From: Sphingopyxis sp.
GTDB lineage: Bacteria; Pseudomonadota; Alphaproteobacteria; Sphingomonadales; Sphingomonadaceae
Assembly (NCBI RefSeq): GCF_025869345.1
Contig: NZ_JAOZVW010000111.1
Span: forward strand, 1-34,726
Length of the DNA stretch: 34,726 nt
Reading direction: 5' to 3'
In this document: in pieces, positions 25,343 to 33,535 of the stretch
Position numbering within the stretch: the first letter of the stretch is position 1
Layout of the letters: every line of letters begins with the position of its first letter
Notes under the pieces: model-generated
Database searches by the model: none
What the model saw: only the letters and a program-made list of their open reading frames with translations
What the model was told of the DNA's origin: nothing
Program-made: the position numbers and the translations under genes

Positions 25343-27174
25343 GCAGGACGGTCAGATTGACGATGGCGCAGGCGCTGTCGCGCTGGCTCGCGGCGCAGCG
25401 GGTCGAGGCGGGCGGCGTCGAGACGCCCTATTTCGCAGGCATCTGGGCGATCTTCGGCCACGGCAATGTCGCGGGGATGGGCGAGGCGCTGGCGGGGATG
25501 GAGGATGCACTCCCCACCTATCGCGCGCATAACGAGCAGGGGATGGCGCACGCCGCGATCGCCTTCGCCAAGGCGAGCCGCCGCCGCCGGTCAATGGCGT
25601 GCACGACCTCGATCGGCCCCGGCGCGACGAATATGGTGACCGCCGCGGCGCTTGCGCACGTCAACCGGCTGCCGGTGCTCTTCCTGCCCGGCGACGTCTA
25701 TGCCAGCCGCCGCCCCGATCCGGTGTTGCAGCAGATCGAGGATTTCGCCGACGCGACGGTCAGCGCCAACGACTGTTTTCGCCCGGTGTCGCGCTATTTC
25801 GACCGCATCACGCGGCCCGAACAGATCATCGACGCGCTGCCGCGCGCGATGGGAGTGCTCACCGATCCGGCGCTATGCGGGCCGGCGACGCTGGCGCTCT
25901 GTCAGGACGTGCAGGCCGAGGCTTTCGATTATCCCGAAGGCTTCTTTGCCCCGCGCCTGTGGCGTCCGCGCCGTCCGCGCGCCGACCGCGCCGAACTGGC
26001 GGGGCTGATCGAGGCGGTCCGCGCCGCGAAGGCGCCGCTGATCGTCGCGGGCGGCGGCGTACTCTATTCCGAAGCCGAGGCGGTGCTCGCCGATCTTGCG
26101 GCCCGGACCGGCATTCCGGTCGCCGAGACGCAGGCGGGGAAGGGCGCGCTCGCCTGGGATCACCGCCAAGCACTCGGCAGCATCGGCGTCACCGGGACGA
26201 GCGCGGCGAACGCCGCCGCCGAAGCCGCCGACCTGATCGTCGGCGTCGGCACCCGGCTGCAGGATTTCACCACCGGGTCGCGCACGCTCTTCGCGGGCAA
26301 GCGGCTGATCCAGATCAACATCGCCGCGCCCGATGCGATCAAGCAGGGTGCCGAGGCGGTCGTCGGCGACGCGCGCGAGACGCTCGAAGCCCTGACCGAA
26401 GCGCTCGCCGGCTGGCGGGTCGAAGCCGCATGGCGCGACGCGAACCGCGCGGCGGTCGCCGAATGGAACGCCGCGTGGGATGTCGCGACCGCGCCGGGCT
26501 CCGCGCTCCCCTCCGACGCGCAGGTGATCGGCGCGGTGTGGCGGCAGGCGGGCGAGGATGCGACTGTCGTCTGCGCCGCGGGCGGCTTGCCGGGCGAACT
26601 CCACAAGCTTTGGCGGAGCCACCGTCCGGGCGGCTATCATGTCGAATATGGCTTCTCGTGCATGGGCTATGAGGTCGCGGGCGGGCTCGGGGTCAAGATG
26701 GCTGATCCGGCGCGCGACGTCATCGTGATGGTCGGCGACGGCAGCTATCTGATGCTCAACTCCGAACTCGCGACCTCGGTGATGCTCGGCCACAAGATCA
26801 CCGTCGTGCTGCTCGACAACCGCGGTTACGGCTGCATCAACCGGTTGCAGCAGGGAACGGGCGGGCGTCCGTTCAACAATCTGCTCGCCGACGCGGCGCA
26901 CGCGGTGCTGCCCGAGATCGACTTTGCGGCCCATGCCCTCAGCCTCGGCGCGGCGGCCGAGAAGGTCGGCGGCCTCGCCGAACTCGACGCCGCGCTCGGC
27001 CGCGCGAAGGCGTCGGCCAAAAGCTACGTGATCGTCATCGACACCGATCCCGCGATCACGACCGAGGCGGGCGGCCATTGGTGGGACGTCGCGGTCGCCG
27101 AAGTGTCGGTGCGTGCCGAGGTGCAGGCCGCGCGCCGCGACTATGAACATCGAATCGACGGAGAGAGGCAATGA
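25339..27174 (+). CDS. iolD: 3D-(3,5/4)-trihydroxycyclohexane-1,2-dione acylhydrolase
   Basis: ThDP-dependent hydrolase that opens the inositol-derived ring to 5-deoxyglucuronate. The 611-residue protein has the three-domain acetolactate-synthase-like build. The catalytic Glu66 in AHNEQGMAHAAIAFAK activates ThDP. The metal and diphosphate motif starts GDGSYLMLNSEL at 466 and ends at DNRGYG (493-498), the standard spacing. The central domain includes GSIGVTGTSAAN. Overlaps iolC by 4 bases and iolE by 4 bases (ATGA both), so the genes are translationally coupled in a single operon. Confidence 0.95.
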   Translation: MSRTVRLTMAQALSRWLAAQRVEAGGVETPYFAGIWAIFGHGNVAGMGEALAGMEDALPTYRAHNEQGMAHAAIAFAKASRRRRSMACTTSIGPGATNMVTAAALAHVNRLPVLFLPGDVYASRRPDPVLQQIEDFADATVSANDCFRPVSRYFDRITRPEQIIDALPRAMGVLTDPALCGPATLALCQDVQAEAFDYPEGFFAPRLWRPRRPRADRAELAGLIEAVRAAKAPLIVAGGGVLYSEAEAVLADLAARTGIPVAETQAGKGALAWDHRQALGSIGVTGTSAANAAAEAADLIVGVGTRLQDFTTGSRTLFAGKRLIQINIAAPDAIKQGAEAVVGDARETLEALTEALAGWRVEAAWRDANRAAVAEWNAAWDVATAPGSALPSDAQVIGAVWRQAGEDATVVCAAGGLPGELHKLWRSHRPGGYHVEYGFSCMGYEVAGGLGVKMADPARDVIVMVGDGSYLMLNSELATSVMLGHKITVVLLDNRGYGCINRLQQGTGGRPFNNLLADAAHAVLPEIDFAAHALSLGAAAEKVGGLAELDAALGRAKASAKSYVIVIDTDPAITTEAGGHWWDVAVAEVSVRAEVQAARRDYEHRIDGERQ

Positions 27175-28064
27175 CGATCCGCTGGGGCGTGAGCCCGATC
27201 GCCTGGTGCAACGACGACATGCGCGAACTGGGCGGCGACACGACGCTCGACGAACTGCTCACCGATGTCCGCGACATCGGCTTCGACGGGGTCGAGCTCG
27301 GCAATAAATTCCCGCGCGATCCCGAGGTGCTCGCGCCGATCATGGCGGGATACGGCCTCGACATCGTCGGCGGCTGGTATTCCTCGAATCTGCTCGTCCG
27401 CGACGCCGATGCCGAGATTGCGGCGCTGGCGAAGCATCTCGCGCTGCTCGAATATATGGATTCGAGCGTCTTCATCCTCGCCGAGACGTCGAACGCGGTC
27501 CACGGCGACCGCACCGGCAGCCGGCTCGATACCCACCCGGTGCTGCCCCCCGCCGACTGGAAGCAGTTCGGCGAGCGGCTGAATAGCGTCGCGCGCTTCA
27601 TCACCGATCGCGGGCTGCGCTTCGCCTACCATCATCATCTGGGGACGGTCGTCGAGACGAAGGACGAGCTCGAACGCTTCTTCGACGCGACCGGGGATCA
27701 TGTCGGGCTGGTGCTCGACACGGGGCACGCGCTGTTCGGCGGGATCGAGCCGATCGACGTGATCAAGGCGCGCCCCGAACGCGTCGCGCATGTCCATTGC
27801 AAGGATATCCGCACCGCGAAATATGAGGCGTTCCTTGCCGACGGAACGAGCTTCCTCAATGGCGTCGTCGGCGGCATGTTCACCGCGCCGGGCGACGGCG
27901 ACTATGATTATGCGCCCTTCATGCGCGCGCTCGCCGACATGGACTATTCGGGCTGGATCGTGATCGAGGCCGAACAGGACCCGGCGATCGCCAACCCCCG
28001 CGACTATAGCCAGCTCGGACTCGACACGCTGAAGCGGCTCGCGCGCGCGGAGGCGCTGGTCTGA
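27171..28064 (+). CDS. iolE: Inosose dehydratase
   Basis: Dehydrates scyllo-inosose to 3D-trihydroxycyclohexane-1,2-dione, the substrate of IolD. The 297-residue TIM-barrel enzyme of the xylose-isomerase-like family starts MTIRWGVSPIAWCNDDMRELGG, a clear IolE signature. It continues with GFDGVELGNKFPRD, FAYHHHLGTVVE, LVLDTGHA, VHCKDI and GWIVIEAEQDP, supplying metal ligands (Glu, Asp, His). GGAGAGAGG precedes the ATG. Its stop shares one base with the iolB start (TGATG at 28062-28066). Confidence 0.95.
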   Translation: MTIRWGVSPIAWCNDDMRELGGDTTLDELLTDVRDIGFDGVELGNKFPRDPEVLAPIMAGYGLDIVGGWYSSNLLVRDADAEIAALAKHLALLEYMDSSVFILAETSNAVHGDRTGSRLDTHPVLPPADWKQFGERLNSVARFITDRGLRFAYHHHLGTVVETKDELERFFDATGDHVGLVLDTGHALFGGIEPIDVIKARPERVAHVHCKDIRTAKYEAFLADGTSFLNGVVGGMFTAPGDGDYDYAPFMRALADMDYSGWIVIEAEQDPAIANPRDYSQLGLDTLKRLARAEALV

Positions 28065-28855
28065 TGTCGCTGCTCGTCCGCCCACACGCCCCCGACGACG
28101 ATGGCACGCTGCTCGACATCACGCCCGAAAGCGCGGGCTGGCAATATGTCGGCTTCCGCGTGGTCCGGCTGGCCGCGGGCGCGCGCTACAATCATGTCGA
28201 GGACGGGCGCGAGGCGTGCCTCGTGATCCTGACCGGCACCGTGTCGGTCGACGCGGGTGGCGAGCATTTCGGCGAAATTGGCGGGCGCGAGACGGTGTTC
28301 GACGGCGCCGCGACCTCGGTCTATGTCCCCGCGGGGCATCGCTATACGATCGAGGCGGCGTCCGACGCCGAAATCGCGATCTGCACCGCCCCCGGCAGCG
28401 GCGCCGGCGCGGTGCGGCTGATCCGTTCCGACGCGGTCGAGGTGCGCGGGCAGGGCACCAACACGCGCCACGTCCGCAACATCCTGTCCGACGCCGACGC
28501 GGCCGAAAGCCTGCTCGTCGTCGAGGTGATCACGCCCGGCGGCCACTGGTCGAGCTATCCGCCGCACAAGCACGACCGCGACGCCTTCCCCGAGGAGACC
28601 TTTCTCGAGGAAACCTATTACCACCGCCTGTCACCGCCGCAGGGCTTCGCCTTCCAGCGCGTCTATACCGACGAACGCGACATCGACGAGACGATGGCGG
28701 TCGAGGACGGCGACGTCGTGATGGTGCCGCGCGGCTATCATCCGGTCGGCGCGCCGCACGGATACGACCTTTATTATCTGAACGTGATGGCGGGACCCCG
28801 GCGCAACTGGGTGTTCCGCAACGACCCCGCGCATGAGTGGATCGTGCGCCAGTAA
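28064..28855 (+). CDS. iolB: 5-deoxy-glucuronate isomerase
   Basis: Isomerises 5-deoxyglucuronate to 5-dehydro-2-deoxygluconate, the substrate of the IolC kinase. The 263-residue double-cupin protein has the metal-site block YPPHKHDRDAFPEE (about 165-178) and LEETYYHR (181-188), and ends with GYDLYYLNVMAGP and RNDPAH. Length is normal. It is coupled to iolE by a one-base overlap and followed after 9 bases by iolA. Confidence 0.95.
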   Translation: MSLLVRPHAPDDDGTLLDITPESAGWQYVGFRVVRLAAGARYNHVEDGREACLVILTGTVSVDAGGEHFGEIGGRETVFDGAATSVYVPAGHRYTIEAASDAEIAICTAPGSGAGAVRLIRSDAVEVRGQGTNTRHVRNILSDADAAESLLVVEVITPGGHWSSYPPHKHDRDAFPEETFLEETYYHRLSPPQGFAFQRVYTDERDIDETMAVEDGDVVMVPRGYHPVGAPHGYDLYYLNVMAGPRRNWVFRNDPAHEWIVRQ

Positions 28856-28864
28856 GGAAGAGCG

Positions 28865-30358
28865 ATGAGACAGATTGACCCCTTCATCGCCGGCGACGCC
28901 GCCGGCGGCGGCTCCGTGCGTGCCGGCGACGTGTTCAACCCGAGCACGGGGCAGGTTCAGGCCCGCGTCGCCTTTTCGACCACCGCCGATCTCGACCGCG
29001 CCGTCGCTGTTGCCCAGGCCGCGCAGCCGGGCTGGGCGGCGACCAATCCACAGCGCCGTGCGCGCGTGATGTTCCGCTTTCGCGACCTGCTCGAGGCGAA
29101 CATGCAGGAGCTCGCCGAGCTGCTCGCGAGCGAGCATGGCAAGGTCGTCGCCGACGCGCGCGGCGACGTGCTGCGCGGGCTGGAGGTGATCGAATTTTCG
29201 TGCGGCATTCCGCACGCGCTGAAGGGCGACTATACGCAGGGCGCGGGGCCGGGAATCGACGTCTATGCGATGCGGCAGGCGCTCGGCGTCGTCGCGGGCA
29301 TCACGCCGTTCAATTTCCCCGCGATGATCCCGATGTGGATGTTCGGCCCCGCGATCGCGGCGGGCAATGCCTTCATCCTCAAGCCCAGCGAGCGCGATCC
29401 GTCGGTGCCGGTGCGGCTCGCCGAACTGATGATCGAGGCGGGCCTGCCCGAGGGCATTTTGCAGGTCGTCCACGGCGACAAGGAAATGGTCGACGCGATC
29501 CTCGACCATCCGGGCATTGCGGCGGTCAGCTTCGTCGGCTCGTCGGACATCGCGCATTATGTCTATGGCCGCGGCACCGCGGCGGGGAAGCGCGTCCAGG
29601 CGATGGGCGGTGCGAAGAATCACGGCATCGTCATGCCCGACGCCGATCTCGATCAGGTCGTCAGCGATCTTTGCGGCGCCGCCTTCGGTTCGGCGGGCGA
29701 GCGCTGCATGGCGCTGCCGGTCGTGGTGCCGGTGGGCGACAAGACCGCCGATGCCTTGCGCGAACGGTTGATTCCGGCGATCGCCGCGCTCAAGGTCGGG
29801 GTGTCGAGCGATCCCGACGCGCATTACGGCCCCGTGGTCAACGCCGCGCACAAGGCGCGCATCGAACAATGGATCCAGACCGGGGTCGACGAAGGCGCCG
29901 AGCTGGTCGTCGACGGCCGCGGGCTGGTCTTGCAGGGGCATGAGCGGGGCTTCTTCGTCGGCCCGACGCTGTTCGACCGGGTGACGACCGATATGCGCGC
30001 CTATCGCGAGGAAATCTTCGGCCCGGTGCTGCAGATCGTCCGTGCGCCCGATTTCGAGACGGCGCTGCGCCTGCCGAGCGATCATCAGTACGGCAACGGC
30101 GTCGCCATCTTCACCCGCAACGGTCACGCCGCGCGCGAATTCGCGCAGCGCGTCAACGTCGGCATGGTCGGGATCAACGTGCCGATCCCGGTGCCGGTCG
30201 CCTATCACAGCTTCGGCGGCTGGAAGCGTTCGGGCTTCGGCGACACCAACCAATATGGGATGGAGGGCGTGCGCTTCTGGACCAAGGTCAAGACGGTGAC
30301 GCAGCGCTGGCCCGACGGCGGCGCGGGCGACAATGCGTTCCTTATTCCGACGTCATGA
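28865..30358 (+). CDS. iolA: Methylmalonate-/malonate-semialdehyde dehydrogenase (CoA-acylating)
   Basis: Last step: converts malonate semialdehyde to acetyl-CoA and CO2 with NAD and CoA. The same enzyme (MmsA) also serves valine breakdown. The 497-residue aldehyde dehydrogenase has TPFNFPAMIPMWMF with catalytic Asn150 and SAGERCMALPV with nucleophile Cys281. AMGGAKNH replaces the ELGGK of hydrolytic ALDHs, as expected for the CoA-dependent subgroup that lacks the general-base Glu. AAGGAAG precedes the ATG. It ends the catabolic block proper; a 221-base gap with a repeat and operator separates it from the transporter. Confidence 0.94.
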   Translation: MRQIDPFIAGDAAGGGSVRAGDVFNPSTGQVQARVAFSTTADLDRAVAVAQAAQPGWAATNPQRRARVMFRFRDLLEANMQELAELLASEHGKVVADARGDVLRGLEVIEFSCGIPHALKGDYTQGAGPGIDVYAMRQALGVVAGITPFNFPAMIPMWMFGPAIAAGNAFILKPSERDPSVPVRLAELMIEAGLPEGILQVVHGDKEMVDAILDHPGIAAVSFVGSSDIAHYVYGRGTAAGKRVQAMGGAKNHGIVMPDADLDQVVSDLCGAAFGSAGERCMALPVVVPVGDKTADALRERLIPAIAALKVGVSSDPDAHYGPVVNAAHKARIEQWIQTGVDEGAELVVDGRGLVLQGHERGFFVGPTLFDRVTTDMRAYREEIFGPVLQIVRAPDFETALRLPSDHQYGNGVAIFTRNGHAAREFAQRVNVGMVGINVPIPVPVAYHSFGGWKRSGFGDTNQYGMEGVRFWTKVKTVTQRWPDGGAGDNAFLIPTS

Positions 30359-30391
30359 CGGTCGAAACCGGCACCGTGAAAAAACCTGTTC

Positions 30392-30451
30392 CCCCGCGAA
30401 GGCGGGGGTCCATCTCCGGCCGGTGCGAGATGGGTCCCCGCCTTCGCGGGG
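30392..30451. repeat. Inverted repeat of GCGAAGGCGGGG type
   Basis: The arms 30392-30416 and 30427-30451 are complementary over about 25 bases with two mismatches; each arm also folds on itself (CCCCGCgaagGCGGGG). It lies 33 bases after the iolA stop and could end or stabilise the iolCDEBA transcript. It is of the general REP type. Confidence 0.75.
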
Positions 30452-30491
30452 ACACAGTCTTTCAATTTCGGGCCGGCCGCAACATCAAAAC

Positions 30492-30521
30492 GAAACAAAT
30501 CTTCCATTTGCATATAAAATG
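30492..30521 (+). promoter_or_regulatory. Candidate regulator site before the transporter gene
   Basis: GAAACAAATCTTCC (30492-30505) matches the GGAACATATATTCC palindrome of the iolG-iolR gap at 11 of 14 positions. It overlaps a second inverted repeat CATTT (30505-30509) and AAATG (30517-30521). The patch is AT-rich, unlike its surroundings, and suggests a separate regulated promoter for the transporter group. Confidence 0.5.
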
Positions 30522-30579
30522 AAATAGCGTCATGCACCGGGCGCCCGAACGACAGAGGCGCCGGTGCGGGAGAGAGGCG

Positions 30580-31914
30580 ATGCTGAGATATTTCGCGACG
30601 GGGCCGGACCTGCCGGTCAGGACCGACGACGGCGTCGATGGCGCGTTCCGGCGCTATCGGATGCGGATCATCATGGCGATCACGCTCGCCTATGCCGTCA
30701 GCTACACGTGCCGGCTCGCGATCAATATCGTCAAGAAGCCGCTGATCGATGCGGGCATTTTTACGCCGCTCGAGCTCGGGATGATCGGTTCGGCGCTGTT
30801 CTACACCTATGCCGCGGGCAAGCTGATCAACGGCTTCGTCGCCGACCACAGCAATGTGAAGCGGCTGTTCGCGGCGGGGATGATCCTGTCGGCGCTGTGC
30901 AACATCGCGATGGGCTTCTCGACGCTCTTCTGGGCGACTTTGCTCATCTGGGGGCTCAACGGCTGGTTCCAGAGCTATGGCGCCCCGGCGTGCGTCGTCG
31001 CGCTGGCGAGCTGGTTCTCGAATCGCGAGCGCGGACGCTATTACGGCATCTGGTCGACCGCGCATTCGATCGGCGAGGGGCTGACCTTTGCCGTCGTTTC
31101 GGCGCTCGTCGCGTTCGGCGGCTGGCGCTGGGGCTTCTGGGGGCCGGGCGTCGCTGCGATCCTCGCCGGGATCGCGGCCTTTTACGCGATGGCCGACCGG
31201 CCGCGCGCGCTGGGCCTGCCGACCGTCGCCGACTGGCGAAACGATCATTATGCCCCGCCTGCCGAAGGCGCGCCCGAGCGCGGGGTCTTCGCGACCCAGC
31301 TTTCGATCCTCAAAATCCCCGCGGTCTGGATTCTCGCGCTGGCGAGCGCCGCCAATTATGTGACGCGCTATGCGATCAATAGCTGGGGCATCCTCTATCT
31401 TCAGGAAGCGCGCGGCTATTCGCTGGCGGAAGCGGGCGCGGTGCTCACCGCGAGCACGCTCGCGGGGATCGCGGGGGCGGTCGCCTTCGGCTTCGTTTCG
31501 GACACATTCTTCGGCGCGCGGCGTCCGCCCGCCAATCTGTTGTTCGGCGTCGTCGAGCTCGCCGGGCTGCTGCTGCTCTTCTTCGGCCCGAACAATCCGG
31601 CGGTAGTGCTGGTCGCGGTGGTCCTGTTCGGACTCGGCATGACCGGACTCGTCACCTCGCTCGGCGGCCTCTTCGCAATCGACATCTGTCCAAAGCGCGT
31701 CGCGGGCGCCGCGCTCGGCCTCGTCGGCGTGTTTTCCTATCTCGGCGCGGCGATTCAGGAACAGGTGTCGGGTGCGCTGATCGACGCCCACATGCATATG
31801 GTGAACGGCGCGAACGTCTATGATTTCGGGCCGGTGATCTGGTTCTGGATCGGCAGCTCGGTGCTCGCGACCCTGCTCGCGACGACGCTGTGGAAGACGA
31901 AGCTGCGCGACTGA
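30580..31914 (+). CDS. MFS transporter, organophosphate:phosphate antiporter-like (GlpT/UhpC type)
   Basis: A 444-residue inner-membrane transporter with about 12 hydrophobic segments and the long central loop typical of the MFS. SYTCRLAINIVKKPLIDAG in the first helix, GLNGWFQSYGAPACVVALASWF and RGRYYGIWSTAHSIGEG resemble the GlpT/UhpT/UhpC family, which moves or senses phosphorylated sugars and glycerol phosphate. This is not the usual inositol symporter (IolT), so its substrate may be free inositol, an inositol phosphate or glycerophosphoinositol; I cannot decide. ATG 30580 follows GGGAGAGAGG. It is followed closely by the phosphatase gene, whose ribosome-binding site overlaps its stop codon. 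Confidence 0.88.
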   Translation: MLRYFATGPDLPVRTDDGVDGAFRRYRMRIIMAITLAYAVSYTCRLAINIVKKPLIDAGIFTPLELGMIGSALFYTYAAGKLINGFVADHSNVKRLFAAGMILSALCNIAMGFSTLFWATLLIWGLNGWFQSYGAPACVVALASWFSNRERGRYYGIWSTAHSIGEGLTFAVVSALVAFGGWRWGFWGPGVAAILAGIAAFYAMADRPRALGLPTVADWRNDHYAPPAEGAPERGVFATQLSILKIPAVWILALASAANYVTRYAINSWGILYLQEARGYSLAEAGAVLTASTLAGIAGAVAFGFVSDTFFGARRPPANLLFGVVELAGLLLLFFGPNNPAVVLVAVVLFGLGMTGLVTSLGGLFAIDICPKRVAGAALGLVGVFSYLGAAIQEQVSGALIDAHMHMVNGANVYDFGPVIWFWIGSSVLATLLATTLWKTKLRD

Positions 31915-31925
31915 AGGATATGACG

Positions 31926-33332
31926 ATGCATCGCCGCAATCTCCTGCGCGGGGGCGCCGCGCTTGCCTTTCTCGCTGCGCTGCCGCGCCGGCTTTATGCC
32001 GCCGCGATCGGTTATCCGCGGCTGCTCGATGGACCGATGGTCGGTGCGACGACGCCGGAGAGCATCACGATCTGGTCGCGCGCGAGCGGCGCCTTCGGGG
32101 TCGCGGTCGAATATGCGACGCGCCGCGACTTCGCCGATGCGAAGACGACCGCGCCGGTCGCCGCGACGCAGGAGAATGATCTCTGCACCGCGATCGAGGT
32201 GAAGGGGCTTCGGCCCGACACCGACTATTATTACCGCATCAAGGCCGACGGGATCGACGACCGGCACCAGCCGCTCGCGTTTCGCACCCGCACCGCGCCC
32301 GCCCGCCCGCGCCCGATCCGCATCGCCTTCGGATCGTGCGCGCGCGTCCAGCTCTATCCCGAACAGCCGGTGTTCGAGGCGATCGCCGCGATGGAGCCCG
32401 ATCTCTTCCTCTGGCTCGGCGACAATATCTACGCCGACAGCGACAGCGAGACCGCCTTTTCGGCGCTCTATTCGCGCCAGCGCAATGTGGCGGCGCTCGT
32501 TCCGTTGCTCCGTTCGGTGCCGCAGCTCGCGATCTGGGACGATCATGATTTCGGCTATAATGATTCGGACCGCCGGAGCGGTGCGAAGGCGATGACGCGC
32601 CGCCTGTTCGACCGCTGGTGGGCGAATCCGGCATCGGGGTTGCCCGATACGCCCGGCATCTTCTTTCGTCACAGCTTCGGTCCCGTCGATATCTTCATGC
32701 TCGACGGGCGTTACCATCGCGACCCGCCGTCGGACCCCGACAGTCCGGCCAAGACGATGCTCGGCGCGGGACAAAAGGCGTGGCTGAAGCGCGAGCTCAA
32801 GGCGTCGAAGGCGGTGTTCAAGATCCTCGCCTCGGGCACCGGCTGGACGCTTGCCGAAAAGGACGGCGACAGTTGGGCCGCCTATCTCCACGAGCGCAAC
32901 GAGATCCTCGACTTCATTCGCGACGAAGCCATCACCGGCTGCCTCGGTATTTCGGGCGATGTGCACCAGGGCGAACTCAACTGTGTGCCTTGGTCCGAGC
33001 AGGGCGGCTATGATTTCTACGATCTGGTGAGTTCGGGTCTCGCGCAATATCTGGCGCCCAAATTCGTCGATCAGCATCCCGAGGTGCGATTGCGTGCGCC
33101 GTGGGTGCGGAGCGCCAATTTCGGCCTGCTCGAGTTCAGCTTCGATCCCGAGCCGCGCGTCGAACTGAGCGTCCGCGACGTGATCGGAGCTTCGGCATCG
33201 GGCAAGCCCGTCGTTCTTCGCGCCGCCGATCTCGTCAACGGCAAGCAGAGCTGGCGCGCGGCGATCGACCCGCATGAACTCGAACGCCGCGAGCGCGTGG
33301 AGCGCGGCGGCAGCTATTATGGAGGTGAATGA
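31926..33332 (+). CDS. Tat-exported PhoD-like phosphatase/phosphodiesterase
   Basis: A 468-residue secreted metallophosphoesterase. The N-terminus MHRRNLLRGGAALAFLAALP is a twin-arginine signal. An Ig/fibronectin-like domain follows (about 30-122), then the PhoD catalytic domain with FGSCAR (135-140), LWLGDNIYAD (162-171), WDDHDFGYND (204-213) and GDVHQGE (344-350). PhoD enzymes release phosphate from mono- and diesters, including lipid and teichoic acid esters. ATG 31920 (two codons earlier) lies 1 base after AAGGA; ATG 31926 has spacing 7 and is preferred. In this inositol locus it may free inositol or its phosphate from esters in the periplasm (inference). Confidence 0.9.
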   Translation: MHRRNLLRGGAALAFLAALPRRLYAAAIGYPRLLDGPMVGATTPESITIWSRASGAFGVAVEYATRRDFADAKTTAPVAATQENDLCTAIEVKGLRPDTDYYYRIKADGIDDRHQPLAFRTRTAPARPRPIRIAFGSCARVQLYPEQPVFEAIAAMEPDLFLWLGDNIYADSDSETAFSALYSRQRNVAALVPLLRSVPQLAIWDDHDFGYNDSDRRSGAKAMTRRLFDRWWANPASGLPDTPGIFFRHSFGPVDIFMLDGRYHRDPPSDPDSPAKTMLGAGQKAWLKRELKASKAVFKILASGTGWTLAEKDGDSWAAYLHERNEILDFIRDEAITGCLGISGDVHQGELNCVPWSEQGGYDFYDLVSSGLAQYLAPKFVDQHPEVRLRAPWVRSANFGLLEFSFDPEPRVELSVRDVIGASASGKPVVLRAADLVNGKQSWRAAIDPHELERRERVERGGSYYGGE

Positions 33333-33535
33333 TCATGCGTTTCGAGATGGAGACGATCGCGCGCGACGAGTTCGAGGCGCTGAAGGCGCATCTGCCGTGC
33401 GCGACGCGGGAAGGCCTGTTCGAGACCTATCGGATCAGCCAGAATAGCTGGTACAAGCTGCGCGACGGTCAGCCGTTGAAGCGCAAGACGATCGAGCGGC
33501 TGCGCGAACGCTTTCACCAGGTCGCGGGCGGATGA
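33329..33535 (+). CDS. Small HTH-like protein
   Basis: A basic 68-residue protein (66 if started at ATG 33335). The segment FETYRISQNSWYKLRDGQPLKRKTIERLRERF reads like a helix-turn-helix of the XRE type, where a recognition helix follows the NSWYKLR turn. No domain is certain. GGAGG at 33321-33325 lies 3 bases before ATG 33329 and 9 before ATG 33335, so the second Met may be used. It overlaps the phosphatase gene by 4 bases and the next dehydrogenase by 4 bases (ATGA at both ends), so it is a genuine operon member despite its size. It may be an accessory DNA-binding factor for this group. Confidence 0.7.
   Translation: MIMRFEMETIARDEFEALKAHLPCATREGLFETYRISQNSWYKLRDGQPLKRKTIERLRERFHQVAGG

Noticed and set aside
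28631..31797. Two long minus-strand open frames opposite iolA and the transporter
   Set aside because: Both cover unambiguous plus-strand genes and have composition typical of antisense frames.
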